From the NCBI GenBank assembly GCA_032622095.1, contig CP136066.1, positions 103,561,319 through 103,625,318 on the forward strand: DNA of 64,000 nucleotides, in the 5' to 3' direction. The notes beneath the pieces are model-generated. The model was given only the letters and a program-made list of their open reading frames with translations, was not told the DNA's origin and did no database searches. This stretch comes from Siphonodentalium dalli. Its lineage: Eukaryota > Mollusca > Scaphopoda > Gadilida > Siphonodentaliidae. Of this stretch, positions 11,801 through 22,960 are shown one piece after another; position 1 is the stretch's first letter; each line of letters starts with the position of its first letter. The position numbers and the translations under genes were made by a program.

Positions 11801-12140
11801 CTATGCGAATAATATAAATCATTTATGAACTCAGTCATTTGATATTCGTTTAAAACCACATCTCATATACAGTAATGTTCTTTAAAAGTTTCGAGCCACA
11901 TACAGAGTGACTAAAAGAAAGGAGAACAAGTTTCCAATGTCTTAACAATTTCTGATTAAGCATATGTATATTTTGAGGTAGAGCATGTATGGTAAGATTA
12001 ACTGCATAAATGATTCTATATTATTCCCATATAGCCCTTAATGTAAACGGTAGGGCAGGTCTCAGCTCCAAAATCTATAAAAACAATTCAGGTTTTACTC
12101 CCACCATTGATACAAATTTACCAGTCTCCAAACCCTGTTT
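11709..12140. repeat. Inverted repeat formed by the duplication tail
   Basis: The tail 11709-11812 (ACAGGGGGTTGGAGAC...TTTACATTAAGGGCTAT) is matched in reverse at about 12029-12150 (ATAGCCCTTAATGTAAAC...CTCCAAACCCTGTTTTG), with an unrelated loop of about 215 bp. It may be the two ends of another foldback element. Confidence 0.65.
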
Positions 12141-12150
12141 TGATTTTATT

Positions 12151-13024
12151 CTTTGTATATCCTCATATTGAAAAATAATTTTGTCCACAATTCACGAAGG
12201 GAAACACAATTCTCAGTTCAGTAAAGATCAGAGATGCATATGTTTAGGTAGGACAAGAGGTTAACCCTTTACCCAACAGTAATATGACTACCATCATTAC
12301 CTCCACCCAATACTGATAGGAGAGAACGTCGCCACCCTAGCCAACAGAACTTTCTGGTGACGTCAATGTTATTGGAACAAAAATGTATTACTACTAAATT
12401 TTATGGTAGCTCTTGTTTTATGAAATTATGTTTATCTGCATGGATGGGAGTAATACAGAATAAAGGGGATGCAAAATATCGAACTTGGAAATGTAATGTA
12501 TGTTACAAAGGGGACAGTACATGCCGTGTTAAATTTTTAACTGAATTTCCAATCATGTGTGTTAGGTCAGATATTCCACAGACAGTTTGATTGTTTTGGT
12601 GCATTTGGAAGTTCTAAGACCAACTTGCCTCACGTCCTTAATAGGGACGTTAGGTTTAAAGTGGGCTATCAAACCGTTGATAATATAAAACCCAATATAT
12701 GCCAATTCAATAACAAATATTATGTGCTTTTAACGTACTTCTGTTTAACATTTATTGGATTTTTTAACTTCTTGTTTTGTTTTATCTACTCCCGCCCAGT
12801 CTTCGTTAACGTTTAATGGGTACTTTGAGCTAGAAGACCACCGAGTTGATGCCCGAAGTTAACAGAATGGCGAAATGAGGTCTATATTTGTAATTCTATT
12901 TTTACGGATGGTGTTCGTTGCGTAAAAAGACTTTGTTAGCACTATGAGTGGATCTCACATGGCAACATATCAAGTTACATTATTACGCCCCCAGGGTGTA
13001 TACCAACGTATAAATTATTGTATC
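12151..13024. other. Intronic, no feature recognised
   Basis: Two overlapping plus-strand ORFs (12357-12590 and 12559-12816) include a Cys-containing stretch (WKCNVCYKGDSTC), but I recognise no family and see no splice context. Confidence 0.35.
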
Positions 13025-13078
13025 GCATGGGCGCTGTGCGTTTTATTTATAGAAATGGGAATTTTTGGTATACACTAA
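13025..13078 (+). repeat. Dispersed repeat, left piece of a split copy
   Basis: 'gcatgggcgctgtgcgttttattt(a)tagaaatgggaatttttgg' matches the start of the repeats at 54195 and 55287. The continuation appears only after about 14195, so roughly 1.1 kb of other sequence now separates the two parts. Confidence 0.6.
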
Positions 13079-13287
13079 ACGTTGTAGTGCGACGCCGCAG
13101 TCGACAAATTGCAGTAGGTCCCCTATTTGCGGGGTCCATTTGCGGAAATATCGAATTCGCGGAGGTCCCTTAAAATGGTCGAAATATGTTGATTTTAATG
13201 AGGGAACGGGTGCGTATATGTCAATTGATACGCATTTTAAACAAATACGACACGATCATCATAATAGTGGTTTGTTCTATCAATTAT

Positions 13288-13302
13288 ATCATCATCATCA
13301 TC

Positions 13303-13334
<32 letters not shown>

Positions 13335-13340
13335 CATAAT
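13288..13340. repeat. (ATC)n microsatellite
   Basis: About 17 nearly perfect CAT/ATC triplets with one CAC interruption. It encodes poly-His, poly-Ile or poly-Asp in different frames; those ORFs are not genes. Confidence 0.95.
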
Positions 13341-13639
13341 ATGGAACAAGTCTGGCTATGTTTCGTCCCAATAACATTATCTGCAATGTTTGTTTACACA
13401 TATATGTATCGTCATTCGATATTTTCTTGTGAGTCACTTGAACATTTTACTTGTCGTCGAACTCGTATTTTATATAATAGAAGAATGAGTCTATATATTT
13501 TGAATTGATCGAGTGTTGGAGCCTCAACAGCGAAGTCTGGCAAAGAGTTCTAGCTATTTACCACCCTCTGCGTGAAGAAATATTTTCCTATGTCATTGTT
13601 AACAGTGCACATCTGTAGCTTTTTTATTATGTTCGCTTG

Positions 13640-14010
13640 TTCTTCCTGATGAATTTATTTCTAATATGTCACAAGCATTGATATTGTAATGACCATTCAA
13701 CAGTCAATTATATACCTCGATTAGATCTCCTCTAAATCTTCGATATTTTAAAGACATCAGATGAGTCTTATCATTCTGTATCGGTAGCGTAGAGTTTTGA
13801 TTTGACGAACTAGCTTCGTTGCTTTTCTTTGTATTTTCTCTGACACAATGCTTTGACATTTGTGATGTGGGCTCCATGCAGAGTTACAGTACTCGATGAT
13901 AGGTCTGACCATGCTTATGTAGAGCGATCGGAAAGTGTCGATGTCCAAGTTCGTCAAAGTTCTATTGACTATGCCGATGATTTGAGAAGCTTTATTGTTT
14001 TAGGATATTG
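13640..14010 (-). pseudogene. LINE reverse-transcriptase C-terminal fragment
   Basis: The minus strand encodes the pattern that follows the RT catalytic core in Jockey/CR1-like non-LTR retrotransposons: ASQIIGIVNRTL, then LYISMVRPIIEYCNSAWSP, then IQRKATKLV. With a shift to another frame it continues as SLKYRRFRGDLIEVYN. These correspond to the conserved LVRPhLEY..Q.WSP, QRrATK and RR.RGDLIevyK motifs. The frame is interrupted by shifts and stops, and the upstream endonuclease and RT core are absent, so this is a 5'-truncated dead copy. It sits between the two parts of the split dispersed repeat (13025-13078 and 14195-14440), and its insertion may have split that repeat. Confidence 0.8.
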
Positions 14011-14194
14011 TAGGACGACTAATCTGCCCGTGCCAAATTGAGCTATATCGATGGGATATCTCACAGGACAACACATTTCGCGGGTGTGCGTTCGCTGGAT
14101 TGATAGTTGATGTGTGTAACTATTATTACCGCGTTAATTGCTAGATATGACCAATGGCTGGGTCACTTTTGAAGATTTTATGGCGGGAACACAA

Positions 14195-14440
14195 TGCCTC
14201 CGATTTTTTATCCGCATTTAGAGGCTTTCTGGTGTGGTGAATGAGAAACCGGCAGTAATAAGCCGTATTTTTTGCAATAATTTGAAGGATTAGTTGTTTT
14301 AACGGAATTCTGAGGCGGTGCATTCATATAACCGATATATTATATCTATTTTTTAATAATTTATATTTATGCCTAATAATATGATCTTGAGGGCGTTACC
14401 GTTTCTGATTATGGTTTGCTTGTTTTGACTGTCCTAAGAA
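14195..14440 (+). repeat. Dispersed repeat, right piece of a split copy
   Basis: 'aatgagaaac', 'aataatttgaaggatta', 'ttaacggaatt', 'atatgatcttgag' and 'gttaccgtttctga' match 54340-54520 and 55435-55610 in order. Confidence 0.65.
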
Positions 14441-16579
14441 TACCAACACGCTCTGTGTTCTTAACATATTTTAGGCAGCTCAGCGATGTCAACAATCACG
14501 CAAAACTGCTGTCGTAGATTTATCGCTGCTAACACAAATTTGTCGACAGCTGGCAGAAATTAGACCGTTTTTTGGCCAGTTTGCAACTGGGACTTTCCAG
14601 TGCAAATTTGCCGGCGTATGAACGTACCAATACTATGTAGATTCTTGGATTTTAGTACAATAGAACATTTACTTCTGAACATGTATCAGGCATAAAAAAT
14701 ATGAATTCAGATAATAAAATATAATCACAAATTGAGCAAAGGGTACATTCCAAGAATCAAGATTTCCTCACATTCCGTTTCCAAAATTCCGATGAACACA
14801 AATAGCCCAGTTCGAAGTTGTATTTTATATGACTTCAATGCGTCTTCCTGGAATATATAATTCTTGTAGAACGCTAGCTCAGGTATATATATTTATCGAC
14901 CTATTTCGATACCGGGAAAAATGCGAATATTATTATGTGTAATTTGCTTGGATCTAAAACTACCATGTGGTTTTAAACAGAAAACGCTCCACAAACAAAC
15001 GATGTATTTAAATAATAGTACTGAGTGAGCTGTTGGTTTTCAATTATCCTCTTAAGTGGAGGCAAAACGATTTCGTCATCCACTTTTCCATACAGTAGGC
15101 CGGGGTGGGTGGGTGGTTAAGCTGCGAAAAAAGTCACTTTTTTCCTGAGTGGTCGCAATTGTTCCCTCTTACAACATTTCTGCAATATAATTGCCTCAAA
15201 GTCTTCAGCATCATTGTTAAGGTGTGTATGACACTTAGGGCAGTGCTTAGGGGAGGGAGTTAGTGTGGATATAGGCATGATGCTTCTCAGAAATCCAGAT
15301 TACGAACCAACTCTCAGGAATTAGCCTTTTACATCTGATCACATTGCCATGTACCAATGCTACTGGTTCCAGAAAATGGACAGTTATGTAGCACATGAAT
15401 AAACTTTAATGTAAATAAATGAAAACAGCTATTCATTTATAGCATTAATATTTAATCATTATACCTGATCAGACAGACATAATTAGAGGCAAAAACATGG
15501 AAATCTCATCATGCTAAAAATTATTGAATCCTATTTAAAGCAACATCCAGTGTTAATTTTTGTTTGTTTTATTTAGTTGTATTTATTGTTTGTTCATGAA
15601 CACACAATTAAATTTCACACCAAAGCCATATGGATGCTGATAAATCTGTTAAAAGTCATGGTGTGAGATTGTATAAGATCTTGTGGATCCAGTATTATTT
15701 AGCATAAATGTTTTGCCAAAATTGATATTTTATTATTTTGATACAGTTTTCAGGTGATTACTGAAAATCAGTGGAAATTTGGTAAAATGTTCATATAAGG
15801 CCAAAGAAAAAAAGATACCACGTTTACGCACATCGACCGACCCTAAAAAATAACCGCCGACCCTAATCTTTTTATTGATATCTTGAGAAAAAGCCGGATA
15901 TGAAGAAAAAAAACAAACAACCAATGCACATACATAATGATGTTCATTAGTTGCAAAACACATGATTTCTAACATATCCCTGTATAAAGTGACCATAAAG
16001 TGACAACTGGATTTCAACAGTTAAAACTCCAGGTGTGGATTCATGGATTCATGGATTGATGGGCATGATTTTGCGATTTTAGTTTCATGAGAGTGGATAT
16101 AAGGCCTGTTTTAAGCCTTGTTTGGGAACTATCAACAGACATGGTGGGTGTGTATAGGTATAAATATAGAGGTTATCACCACATATGGAAGGGGTATAGA
16201 TACATGTACTGTTTCCAAAAACCAGGCGTGCTACTAGTAGGTTGGATGTACATGTACTGGCTACCTCCAGACAATGGGACGTAGTCATTACAATACAAGT
16301 ACCGGTGTAATGGTGGTATTATCATGTATTATGGGTAAAATTCTCACAAAACAGTAATTACATCAATTTCATACCAAGTAATATCGCCAAAATTATGAAA
16401 ATGCGGTATGTGAATAACAAATCACACACTTTTAAGTATAAACCAAGTTTGATCTTTTATTCAATCTTAATGTATATTTCCATTGTGTTGTTCGAGCGAT
16501 ACTTTCCCCACATGAGTTGGTATTTTATGTCACTTCGGTCGAGGTAGTTCAATATTTCTGCAGCTGGATAAAAAATGAA

Positions 16580-16585
<6 letters not shown>
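14441..16585. other. Intronic, no clear feature
   Basis: A weak exon-like minus-strand frame near 14740-14900 was considered and left out. The region 15820-15880 has a GACCGACCCTAAAAAATAACC phrase that looks repeat-derived. Nothing else recognised. Confidence 0.35.

Positions 16586-16611
<26 letters not shown>
16586..16611. repeat. Poly(A) tract
   Basis: 26 uninterrupted A. It could be a retroposed tail or a simple microsatellite; no retroposed body was identified upstream. Confidence 0.9.
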
Positions 16612-17200
16612 TTCACACACCGTTACCGGAAACATATTATCTTCTTCTTTTTTGGCCTAACTTGTTTACAAGTCAATACTGTCATGCATCAATTAGTCTA
16701 CAATAACAAACTGGACAACACTGGGTGCAGCTTTATACGATTCTTATCTGTTTTCAGACTGAAATTTATGTTTCATTCATTTTTTCACGCGATTCTTCTC
16801 GATGTTGAAATGACTTAGAAGAACCAGAAATAGGGTAACTGTAATACTGACCATCAAGTTTAAATGGTGTGAGACTACAGATTTGGAGGTAAAAAGGGGG
16901 TGGGTACCCCGCATGGAATTGGAAAAAATATTTTTTCCTTCAAATAAGGGGGTGGTGGGTACCCATGAGCCGGAAAAAAGTTTTTTTCAGCCTACTGTCA
17001 TGTCACTTTTTTCCGACCCCCCCCCTGATTTGACAGGTAAAATGTATACAAGTCACTTTTTGAGCCATCTAGGTAATAATTGGATAACTTTTTCTGTTAC
17101 CTCACAATCTGTGGTCCCACAGAACGTGATACTAGCGAAAATGTCATTGTTCAAGTCATAACAACGACGAAAACGGCGAATGTTGATTTTATGTGTGCGT

Positions 17201-17215
17201 TCTCTCTCTCCCCCC

Positions 17216-17283
<68 letters not shown>

Positions 17284-17292
17284 TTTCTCTTG
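17201..17292. repeat. (CT)n microsatellite
   Basis: About 90 bp of CT/TCTC with a few T insertions. The Arg/Glu-rich and Ser/Leu-rich ORFs over it are artefacts. Confidence 0.95.
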
Positions 17293-18097
17293 TCGATTAT
17301 CTCCTAATTTAATCGGTGCTACACGGGAAATGATATGACTAATATTTGGAAGGTTATGACGTTCACTTTGTGATGCAAGCTGCAAGCGTGATATTTGGAA
17401 TGAATGGTCAGTGTGAAGACTGGTCGACTTTTTCAAAATGGCCGCCGTTTTCAGCTCGTATTCAACATACGATATATCAAAACATATTTTGGTTCTTTGT
17501 ATGTCACATGAGTACAGTAAATCACAACAATAAAGTTAAGCAATTTAGTATACCAATGTAAAATAAGACGAGATTGTCAAGCAATGATCAAAATATTCTG
17601 TTTTTCACTTAAAAATATTTTTAAAAAGGTAAAAACCAGTGTCAAAACGAGAACAATCGTTCATGAAATTTGGCATGCATGCATAGCCAGAGGAAGGTAC
17701 TGAACAATTTTTGCTACAAACACGTGTGATTATGAAGCTAATGCTCCAAATTACCAACCCATATATCTGGATATTTCTCAGCTATCTTACATATGGATAA
17801 CACAGGTATACTTTAAACTCAGTGTTTCGTCTTCAGAATGTGATTCAAGCTTTATATGCAAAAACAAAGGAATGATGTTTAGATGGCTTGATTTTCAGTG
17901 ATTACATGTTGATAATAACACGATAACTCGCTATTTGTGAGTTAATGTAATCTAAAGTTCAGCTTTCGGTAATACTGCCTATCGGCATCCCTGTTTTATT
18001 CAGGAAAGTTTAATTCATTCAAGAAATCTACAATATTTGTCCTGATGTTACGGTTCCAGTACCAAATAATAAAAATAAATAATTCCTGAATCATTAC

Positions 18098-18256
18098 CTC
18101 TCTAGTTTATGTCCAACGCTTTTGGCGCCCTCTTTTAAGTTGGAACAGAGCGCATCGAAACCCGCACTGATCGTGCATGCGGATACGAGGGATATTATAG
18201 AGCAGATCATTCCAACAACAACCTCAACCAGATACAGACCAGTGGTAATATTGAAT
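18098..18256 (-). CDS. TMEM179-like membrane protein, internal exon
   Basis: 159-bp exon on the minus strand: acceptor TTCTGCAG at 18257-18264, donor AG|GTAATG at 18098-18097. It starts with one base that completes the split codon GG|A left by exon 19452-19645, so the two join perfectly in frame (ND-I-G-F-N). The product has a long hydrophobic helix (GLYLVEVVVGMICSIISLVS), then ACTISAGFDALCSNL and a basic stretch (KEGAKSVGHKLER). TMEM179B has a very similar helix end (LVSAC...LCNSI) and TMEM179 the corresponding TIVSVGF..WCDTI, which is the basis for the family call. This is transmembrane helix 3 plus the start of the following loop, by family topology. It ends in phase 2, so the next exon supplies one base. 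Confidence 0.8.
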
Positions 18257-18714
18257 CTGCAGAAGAAATTGAGAGTTTATTACGAATCATACATGTACAT
18301 TCATCAAGCCTCAAAATATAATTTATTGATTGGTATTTGCTTAATGACTCACATTCTGGTGGTCAATATGTACCCTCAATTCTCATTTACGGAATAATAT
18401 ATTGATTTTGATGAAGGAAATGTAAACTCAACATGTATGTGAATTACTTTACAGTTGCACTCAATGGTATCACGGTGCATTTTCATACAAGATGGTACAC
18501 GGCCGACTAGCTTTAACACATCTTCATTGATAACGTTCCAAATGTGGGGTGAAGTGGATATAGGCGAAACTGTTTGCCAAGGATACCCCCCCCCCAGAAT
18601 AAAAACGTTAAAAACGTCTCATTTATCGATATCCATAGGAATTTTGTCATCTTAATCAATGTAATTTCACCTTGTATATTGTAACACTGTGTTTTAAGTT
18701 GGTTCATGGATTCG

Positions 18715-18791
18715 CTACTGGACATTCGTAAACGAAATGGTCTCGGGATACGCCCTCGACCATCTAGTTCTAGTTTACGAATGTCCAGTAG
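18715..18791. repeat. Perfect 19-bp inverted repeat with 39-nt loop
   Basis: CTACTGGACATTCGTAAAC at 18715-18733 is exactly complementary to 18773-18791. Lies in the intron between the two internal TMEM179-like exons. Origin unknown; perhaps the ends of a tiny element or a structured intronic RNA. Confidence 0.9.
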
Positions 18792-19451
18792 CTCGTCCAT
18801 TAACCCTGACATAAGGAACGGAGATCTATAACGTACTCATTTTTTCTGCTCTGGTAATTTACTCGAAGTCGGCTACACTATTATATTATCGGTGTTCATG
18901 TAGTATTCGACAAGTTCTCCGGGGACAATTACACATGTTAGGAATTCTATTGTATTCGTCACATGCATGGGATGGATTCTGATACACTATAACTATTTTG
19001 TGAACATGCAATGTCTGTTTATTCTCGAAAATCAAGGAAAGTGAAACAAACAAATTACATAAACTCACGAAGATGGCCGCCATGCAAAATTCCAGAGTTG
19101 ACAATGAGCCAGGAAGAAAATTTCACATCTATAGGCAAATAAATATCAGTCTACATCACTATTGATGTCTTTGTGGACTATTCATAATTTTCGAAAAAAC
19201 CAACGCTGAGAAACAAAATCACCTGGGTGTGTGTGGCCAGGCGGTCTTGCATTGAATCTTCATTCAACCCAGATATGTCAATTGATGTTGGAAATATCAT
19301 GCCCGAATCAACGGTAAAGTTGGAAATTTCAGAGTGAATACAGCTATACATTTTCTCGATTATTTGAGTTTCCACTATACATTTGGAATATTCAAACCAG
19401 ATATCCAAACCTACTCAAACTAAGACCCTCTAACCACGACCCTCCTCTCAC

Positions 19452-19645
19452 CCTATATCATTCTTTGACGTCCGTAGTTGGTAGGCGTGAACGATCGCAG
19501 CCACCAGGCCCATCAGGCACATGGCGGCTTGTGCGTAGATGTTGAAATCACAGACATGTTTTGACCCGAATATGAACTTGAACTTGTTAGCAGATTTGAT
19601 GCCGTTTAATTCACCATACAGGAAGCAGTTACCGTCGAAGTTGTT
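19452..19645 (-). CDS. TMEM179-like membrane protein, internal exon with Cys-rich first loop
   Basis: 194-bp minus-strand exon with a clean acceptor (ATCAACAG at 19646-19653) and a near-consensus donor (AGG|GTGAGAGG at 19452-19451). The 64 full codons begin NNFDGNCFLYGELNG, resembling the F.G.C.L(Y/F)(G/T).. loop of TMEM179 and TMEM179B. A second loop Cys follows (KHVCDFNIY), then helix 2 (AQAAMCLMGLVAAIVHAYQL) and a short polar linker. It starts in phase 0 and ends in phase 2. The missing first exon should encode the initiator Met and helix 1. It probably lies beyond 19.65 kb, where a hAT MITE, LINE debris and the large palindrome now sit, or outside the window. The biochemical role of this family is not established. 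Confidence 0.8.
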
Positions 19646-19696
19646 CTGTTGATATAGAGAATAGAAAATGGCTCATTTGTCATCGTCAAGATACAG

Positions 19697-19697
<1 letters not shown>

Positions 19698-19735
<38 letters not shown>
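19698..19735. repeat. (AT)n microsatellite
   Basis: About 19 AT dinucleotides in the intron just upstream (minus-strand sense) of exon 19452-19645. Confidence 0.95.
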
Positions 19736-19739
<4 letters not shown>

Positions 19740-19998
19740 CATATATGAAAGAGCATGTGAGCGAAAGGATGTGTGCAAGTTACTGATAGCCTGGGGACGA
19801 AAGAGCTTGTGTGAGATAATCTTTTTGCAAATTTTGTTACAATATATATTTATATACATTTAATTTTGATCAATAAAAACTTTTTTAAAAAGAAAAGAAA
19901 AAAAGAAGAAAAAACAAGTAAAAAAATAACCTCAATGGCTATAATTATGTAATTTATAGTATTTGTGAATTGACAGCTAATGATGGAATTATGATAAT

Positions 19999-20911
19999 TA
20001 GTGATGCGGACCGGACCGGACCACCTTGCGTGGCAGTCCGGTCCATGCCATTCCGGTCCGGTACACATACCTGGACCGGTCCAAAACGGTCCGGTCCACC
20101 TATAATAGGCTATATGTTAATGAATTCTCTGTTTTCTCAAAGTGTTTACTCTGTATAGTACAAACTATAAGGTTACTGAGTTCAGTGCATTGCAATGAGT
20201 CCATATATGTTAAAACTTACATTGTTTGCCGATTGTATGCATCATTGTCTGTCTCTGGTGGGATATACTGGGAACGATGCACGATAATAGTATTTCTAGT
20301 AATGCGAACATGCACTAATTAAATATATTGGACAGATAAAAATCTAGGGCCAGAATGTGTCATAACCAATCTAACATGGCACTCAACTGATCGTATGCAT
20401 GATTCGTATCATACTTATTTTCATTAAATTGAAATTTAAACGAAATAACTATACTGATGACAATTATACAAATGTGTACTAATATGACTACTACATTAAT
20501 ATTGGAGTCTTGGAGATTGTGATGGCTGATTGTATAGTCCTGACAATTACAGTTATATACCTAAGTACAACTACTATATTGGATTAATGTGACTGTCTTG
20601 TCTTTCATTATAAGGAAATTGACATGTACAAAGTACATCTATACATTGTTTTCGTGGCATCAAACGTTTAATAGATATTAACCACTTGAATGCGTCAATA
20701 CATCGTTGCTAATTGATAGGACGGCAAAATATGCAATAATATTCGCGATAGTTTGTTATAACTGAAGTAAAATAGTGGACCGGACCGGAGTACCGGACCG
20801 GCGGCAAAAAGCGGTCCGGTCCGGTCCAGTGACACCCGGTCCGGACCGGACCGCTGTCCACTCCTGGACCGCGGACCGGACCGGTCCCAAGCGGTGCGGT
20901 CCGCATCACTA
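19999..20911. mobile_element. hAT-type MITE with 8-bp TSD ATGATAAT
   Basis: Terminal inverted repeats TAGTGATGCGGACC...GGTCCGCATCACTA are flanked on both sides by a perfect 8-bp duplication, ATGATAAT (19991-19998 and 20912-20919). An 8-bp TSD and a TAGnGnTG-like start are hAT hallmarks. The subterminal DNA is a dense GGACCGGACC/GGTCCGGTCC array on both sides, able to form many alternative hairpins; the centre is AT-rich and non-coding. No transposase. Probably lies in the first intron or 5' flank of the TMEM179-like gene. Confidence 0.9.
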
Positions 20912-20919
20912 ATGATAAT

Positions 20920-21359
20920 GTACCAAAGAGAACTCACACCAAACATTGTTCTGAGACAAACACTGCGATTGATTTATAGAGTTATGCCTCCTGCATGGGG
21001 TCCTAGAAAATGTGACATTATTCGTTGTCCATGGTAATGGGCGACCTATCCTGTATCACTCTCTTTGTGTATATATTTGTTTGTAATACGCAACAATATA
21101 ATTTTTCCATAATGTATGATAATTTAAACATTTAGAGATTTTAAGGTGGCATTCACAATATCCTATTCACATTCGAAACAGTTGCATTAACCGAAATAGG
21201 TGTGTCGGTATTGACTATTCGGTTATCACGGATGGCACCGTATTGGCATCTCTTAATTCTTTCTACCAATCCTTTCAGGGTATCTTTTGGAAGGCCCCCT
21301 TCTTTCTTCAGGCAAAAGTCATTTATGTATGAACAAAGCTATATAATTGTTACACATTA
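20920..21359. other. No feature recognised
   Basis: No exon-like open frame with splice sites on the minus strand. The first exon of the TMEM179-like gene was looked for here and not found. Confidence 0.4.
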
Positions 21360-22117
21360 TTATCATTATATCACAAATTTGTATAAAGTCATTTTAAAAT
21401 GCTTCGAACGGGTGCAACTAAAATTTTTGAAAATAATCATAAAAATGAAATCAAGTACGCCTACTTGTATGGATTATGGATAAAGTGGATTGAAACGTCT
21501 ATGACACGACTATGGGCGAATCTTTTCAACCGAGATTCATATAAGCTGTCGAGTGTTGTATATCGATAGTTTTACTCATATGCACTTCGTATTGGAATTG
21601 AAGACCCCTGGCTTAATATAGTAAATGTTGTACTGAATATATGTGGTCTCACATATATATGAGATGTTCAGTCGGTCGCTGATGGTGACAACTTTGTTCC
21701 ATATGTTGAACAGTCGTTAAAGGACCAGTACTTGCAATCATGGAACGAAACTTTATCCCAGAGCTCAAAATTTACTCTATATAAAAGCAATTTAAGTATC
21801 TGTTGGCACACAGACATATCTTTTAGAACTGCCGCCTAAATTCAGTTCATATCTGATCAAACTGAGAACTAGAAATAATCGGCTGCCTATTGAAGTTTCC
21901 AGTTGGAAAAACACTTACGTTCCCTCTTCGCGTTGCCAAATTTGCCGTGTTTATATGAAACGAGTTTTCGTCTTTTCGAAGAACCTGTCTGAAAACATTC
22001 TTCCAAAGTAATCCGACTTTAAAAGAACTTAAAATACGTTTTAATGACAGAAATAAAACAAACATGTTGAAATTAGCCAGATTCGCATCGGAAATAGTTA
22101 CCAAAGCAGCCATTTAA
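21360..22117 (+). pseudogene. LINE C-terminal (post-RT) fragment
   Basis: Broken plus-strand frames give the order of motifs seen after the RT domain of Jockey-like non-LTR elements: FERVQLKFLKIIIKMKSSTP (compare the usual H.KF.K.iLgv...T), then ELKTPGLI/IEDPWLN, then LKDQYLQSWN, then SSYLIKLRTRNNRLPIEVSSW and a C-x2-C (RCQICRVY). Stops and shifts are frequent, so the copy is dead. The RT core is absent. Confidence 0.7.
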
Positions 22118-22798
22118 ATTAATTTAAATTGAATATACATATATACATGGCCTCCTGTTCGTGAACATGGTCCCATACAGTGCCGCTTTCCCAGCTAATT
22201 GTGTATTTAATTATATTACAGTATTATCACTTTGAATTTGTTATCTTTAGTCGTGTGAGTTTTCCTATTTTATGTATTTCTATTATTTGAAACGTTTGTT
22301 GTAATTATGTATGATAATATTAATGTCTACCTCCAGTACCACAGATTTCTAGACGGAGATATTAAAAATTGAAATAGAGAAACGATGGCAATTTTTGTAC
22401 TTCGCACATGCACATATCTCACAGCGAACTTTTAATATGCAATCAACAAGAAGACCCTGCACAAATTAGGAATAAAATCAATTCAGTAAAAAATTTGACT
22501 GCATGGGCAAAGCCCATATTTGTGCTATTTTGGCGTGGGACTATGCCGTTTCGCTGGTAAAATAGCACACCGCACAGTTAACGTTCAAATGCGTCACTGC
22601 GAAGTAATATTACGTGATAAACGATTCGTTGTATCAAAATAAGTCAGTTTATACATACGCTGTGAATGAAAATAAAGATATCTTGATGTTTTCGTCGAAT
22701 GCAACCGATTTTTCGAGGTTTTTGTTTTTACGTCATTTCCATCTAAAATACATCAGTTGATTTGAAATGGCATAATTATCAATATTTCCGATGTCGTA

Positions 22799-22804
22799 AA
22801 GAGA
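22799..22804. repeat. Target-site duplication AAGAGA, left copy
   Basis: Six bases immediately outside the left terminus of the palindromic element, identical to 33059-33064. A 6-bp duplication is what Polinton/Maverick integrases make. Confidence 0.75.
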
Positions 22805-22960
22805 AGAAGAATAGGGGTCTCCTTACCGTCACATCTAAAAATAGAATCTTTGGGGTCTAAAATTGGTTGTGGGTGTCTCGTTCGCGTCACATCTAAAAAT
22901 AGAATCTTTGGGGTCTAAAATTGGTTGTACTAAAATATTCCCAAAATATCAAAAACCCAA
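22805..22960 (+). repeat. Element terminus, left, with 54-bp tandem repeat
   Basis: ACATCTAAAAATAGAATC...TTGGTTGT occurs twice (about 22832 and 22886). The same motif recurs near the palindrome centre (about 27669), in the same direction within the arm. Confidence 0.85.

Larger units (their letters stand above)
5273..18097 (-). other. Large TE-filled intron region of the TMEM179-like gene
   Basis: Lies between the terminal exon and the 18098-18256 exon. A connecting exon (expected to start in phase 2 and end in phase 0) must be here if the model is right. One candidate acceptor near 16553 (TATCCAG then CTGCAGAAAT on the minus strand) would begin with Ser-Cys, as in the family, but hits a stop after about 11 codons, so I did not annotate it. 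Confidence 0.5.

Noticed and set aside
13065-13508. Poly-His ORF and companion poly-Ile and poly-Asp ORFs
   Set aside because: Produced by the ATC microsatellite.
16553-16560. Connecting exon of the TMEM179-like gene
   Set aside because: A candidate acceptor gives Ser-Cys in phase, as in the family, but the frame stops after about 11 codons and no donor restores the phase needed by the terminal exon.
17053-17436. Arg/Glu-rich minus-strand ORF
   Set aside because: Produced by the CT microsatellite; no homology or splice context.
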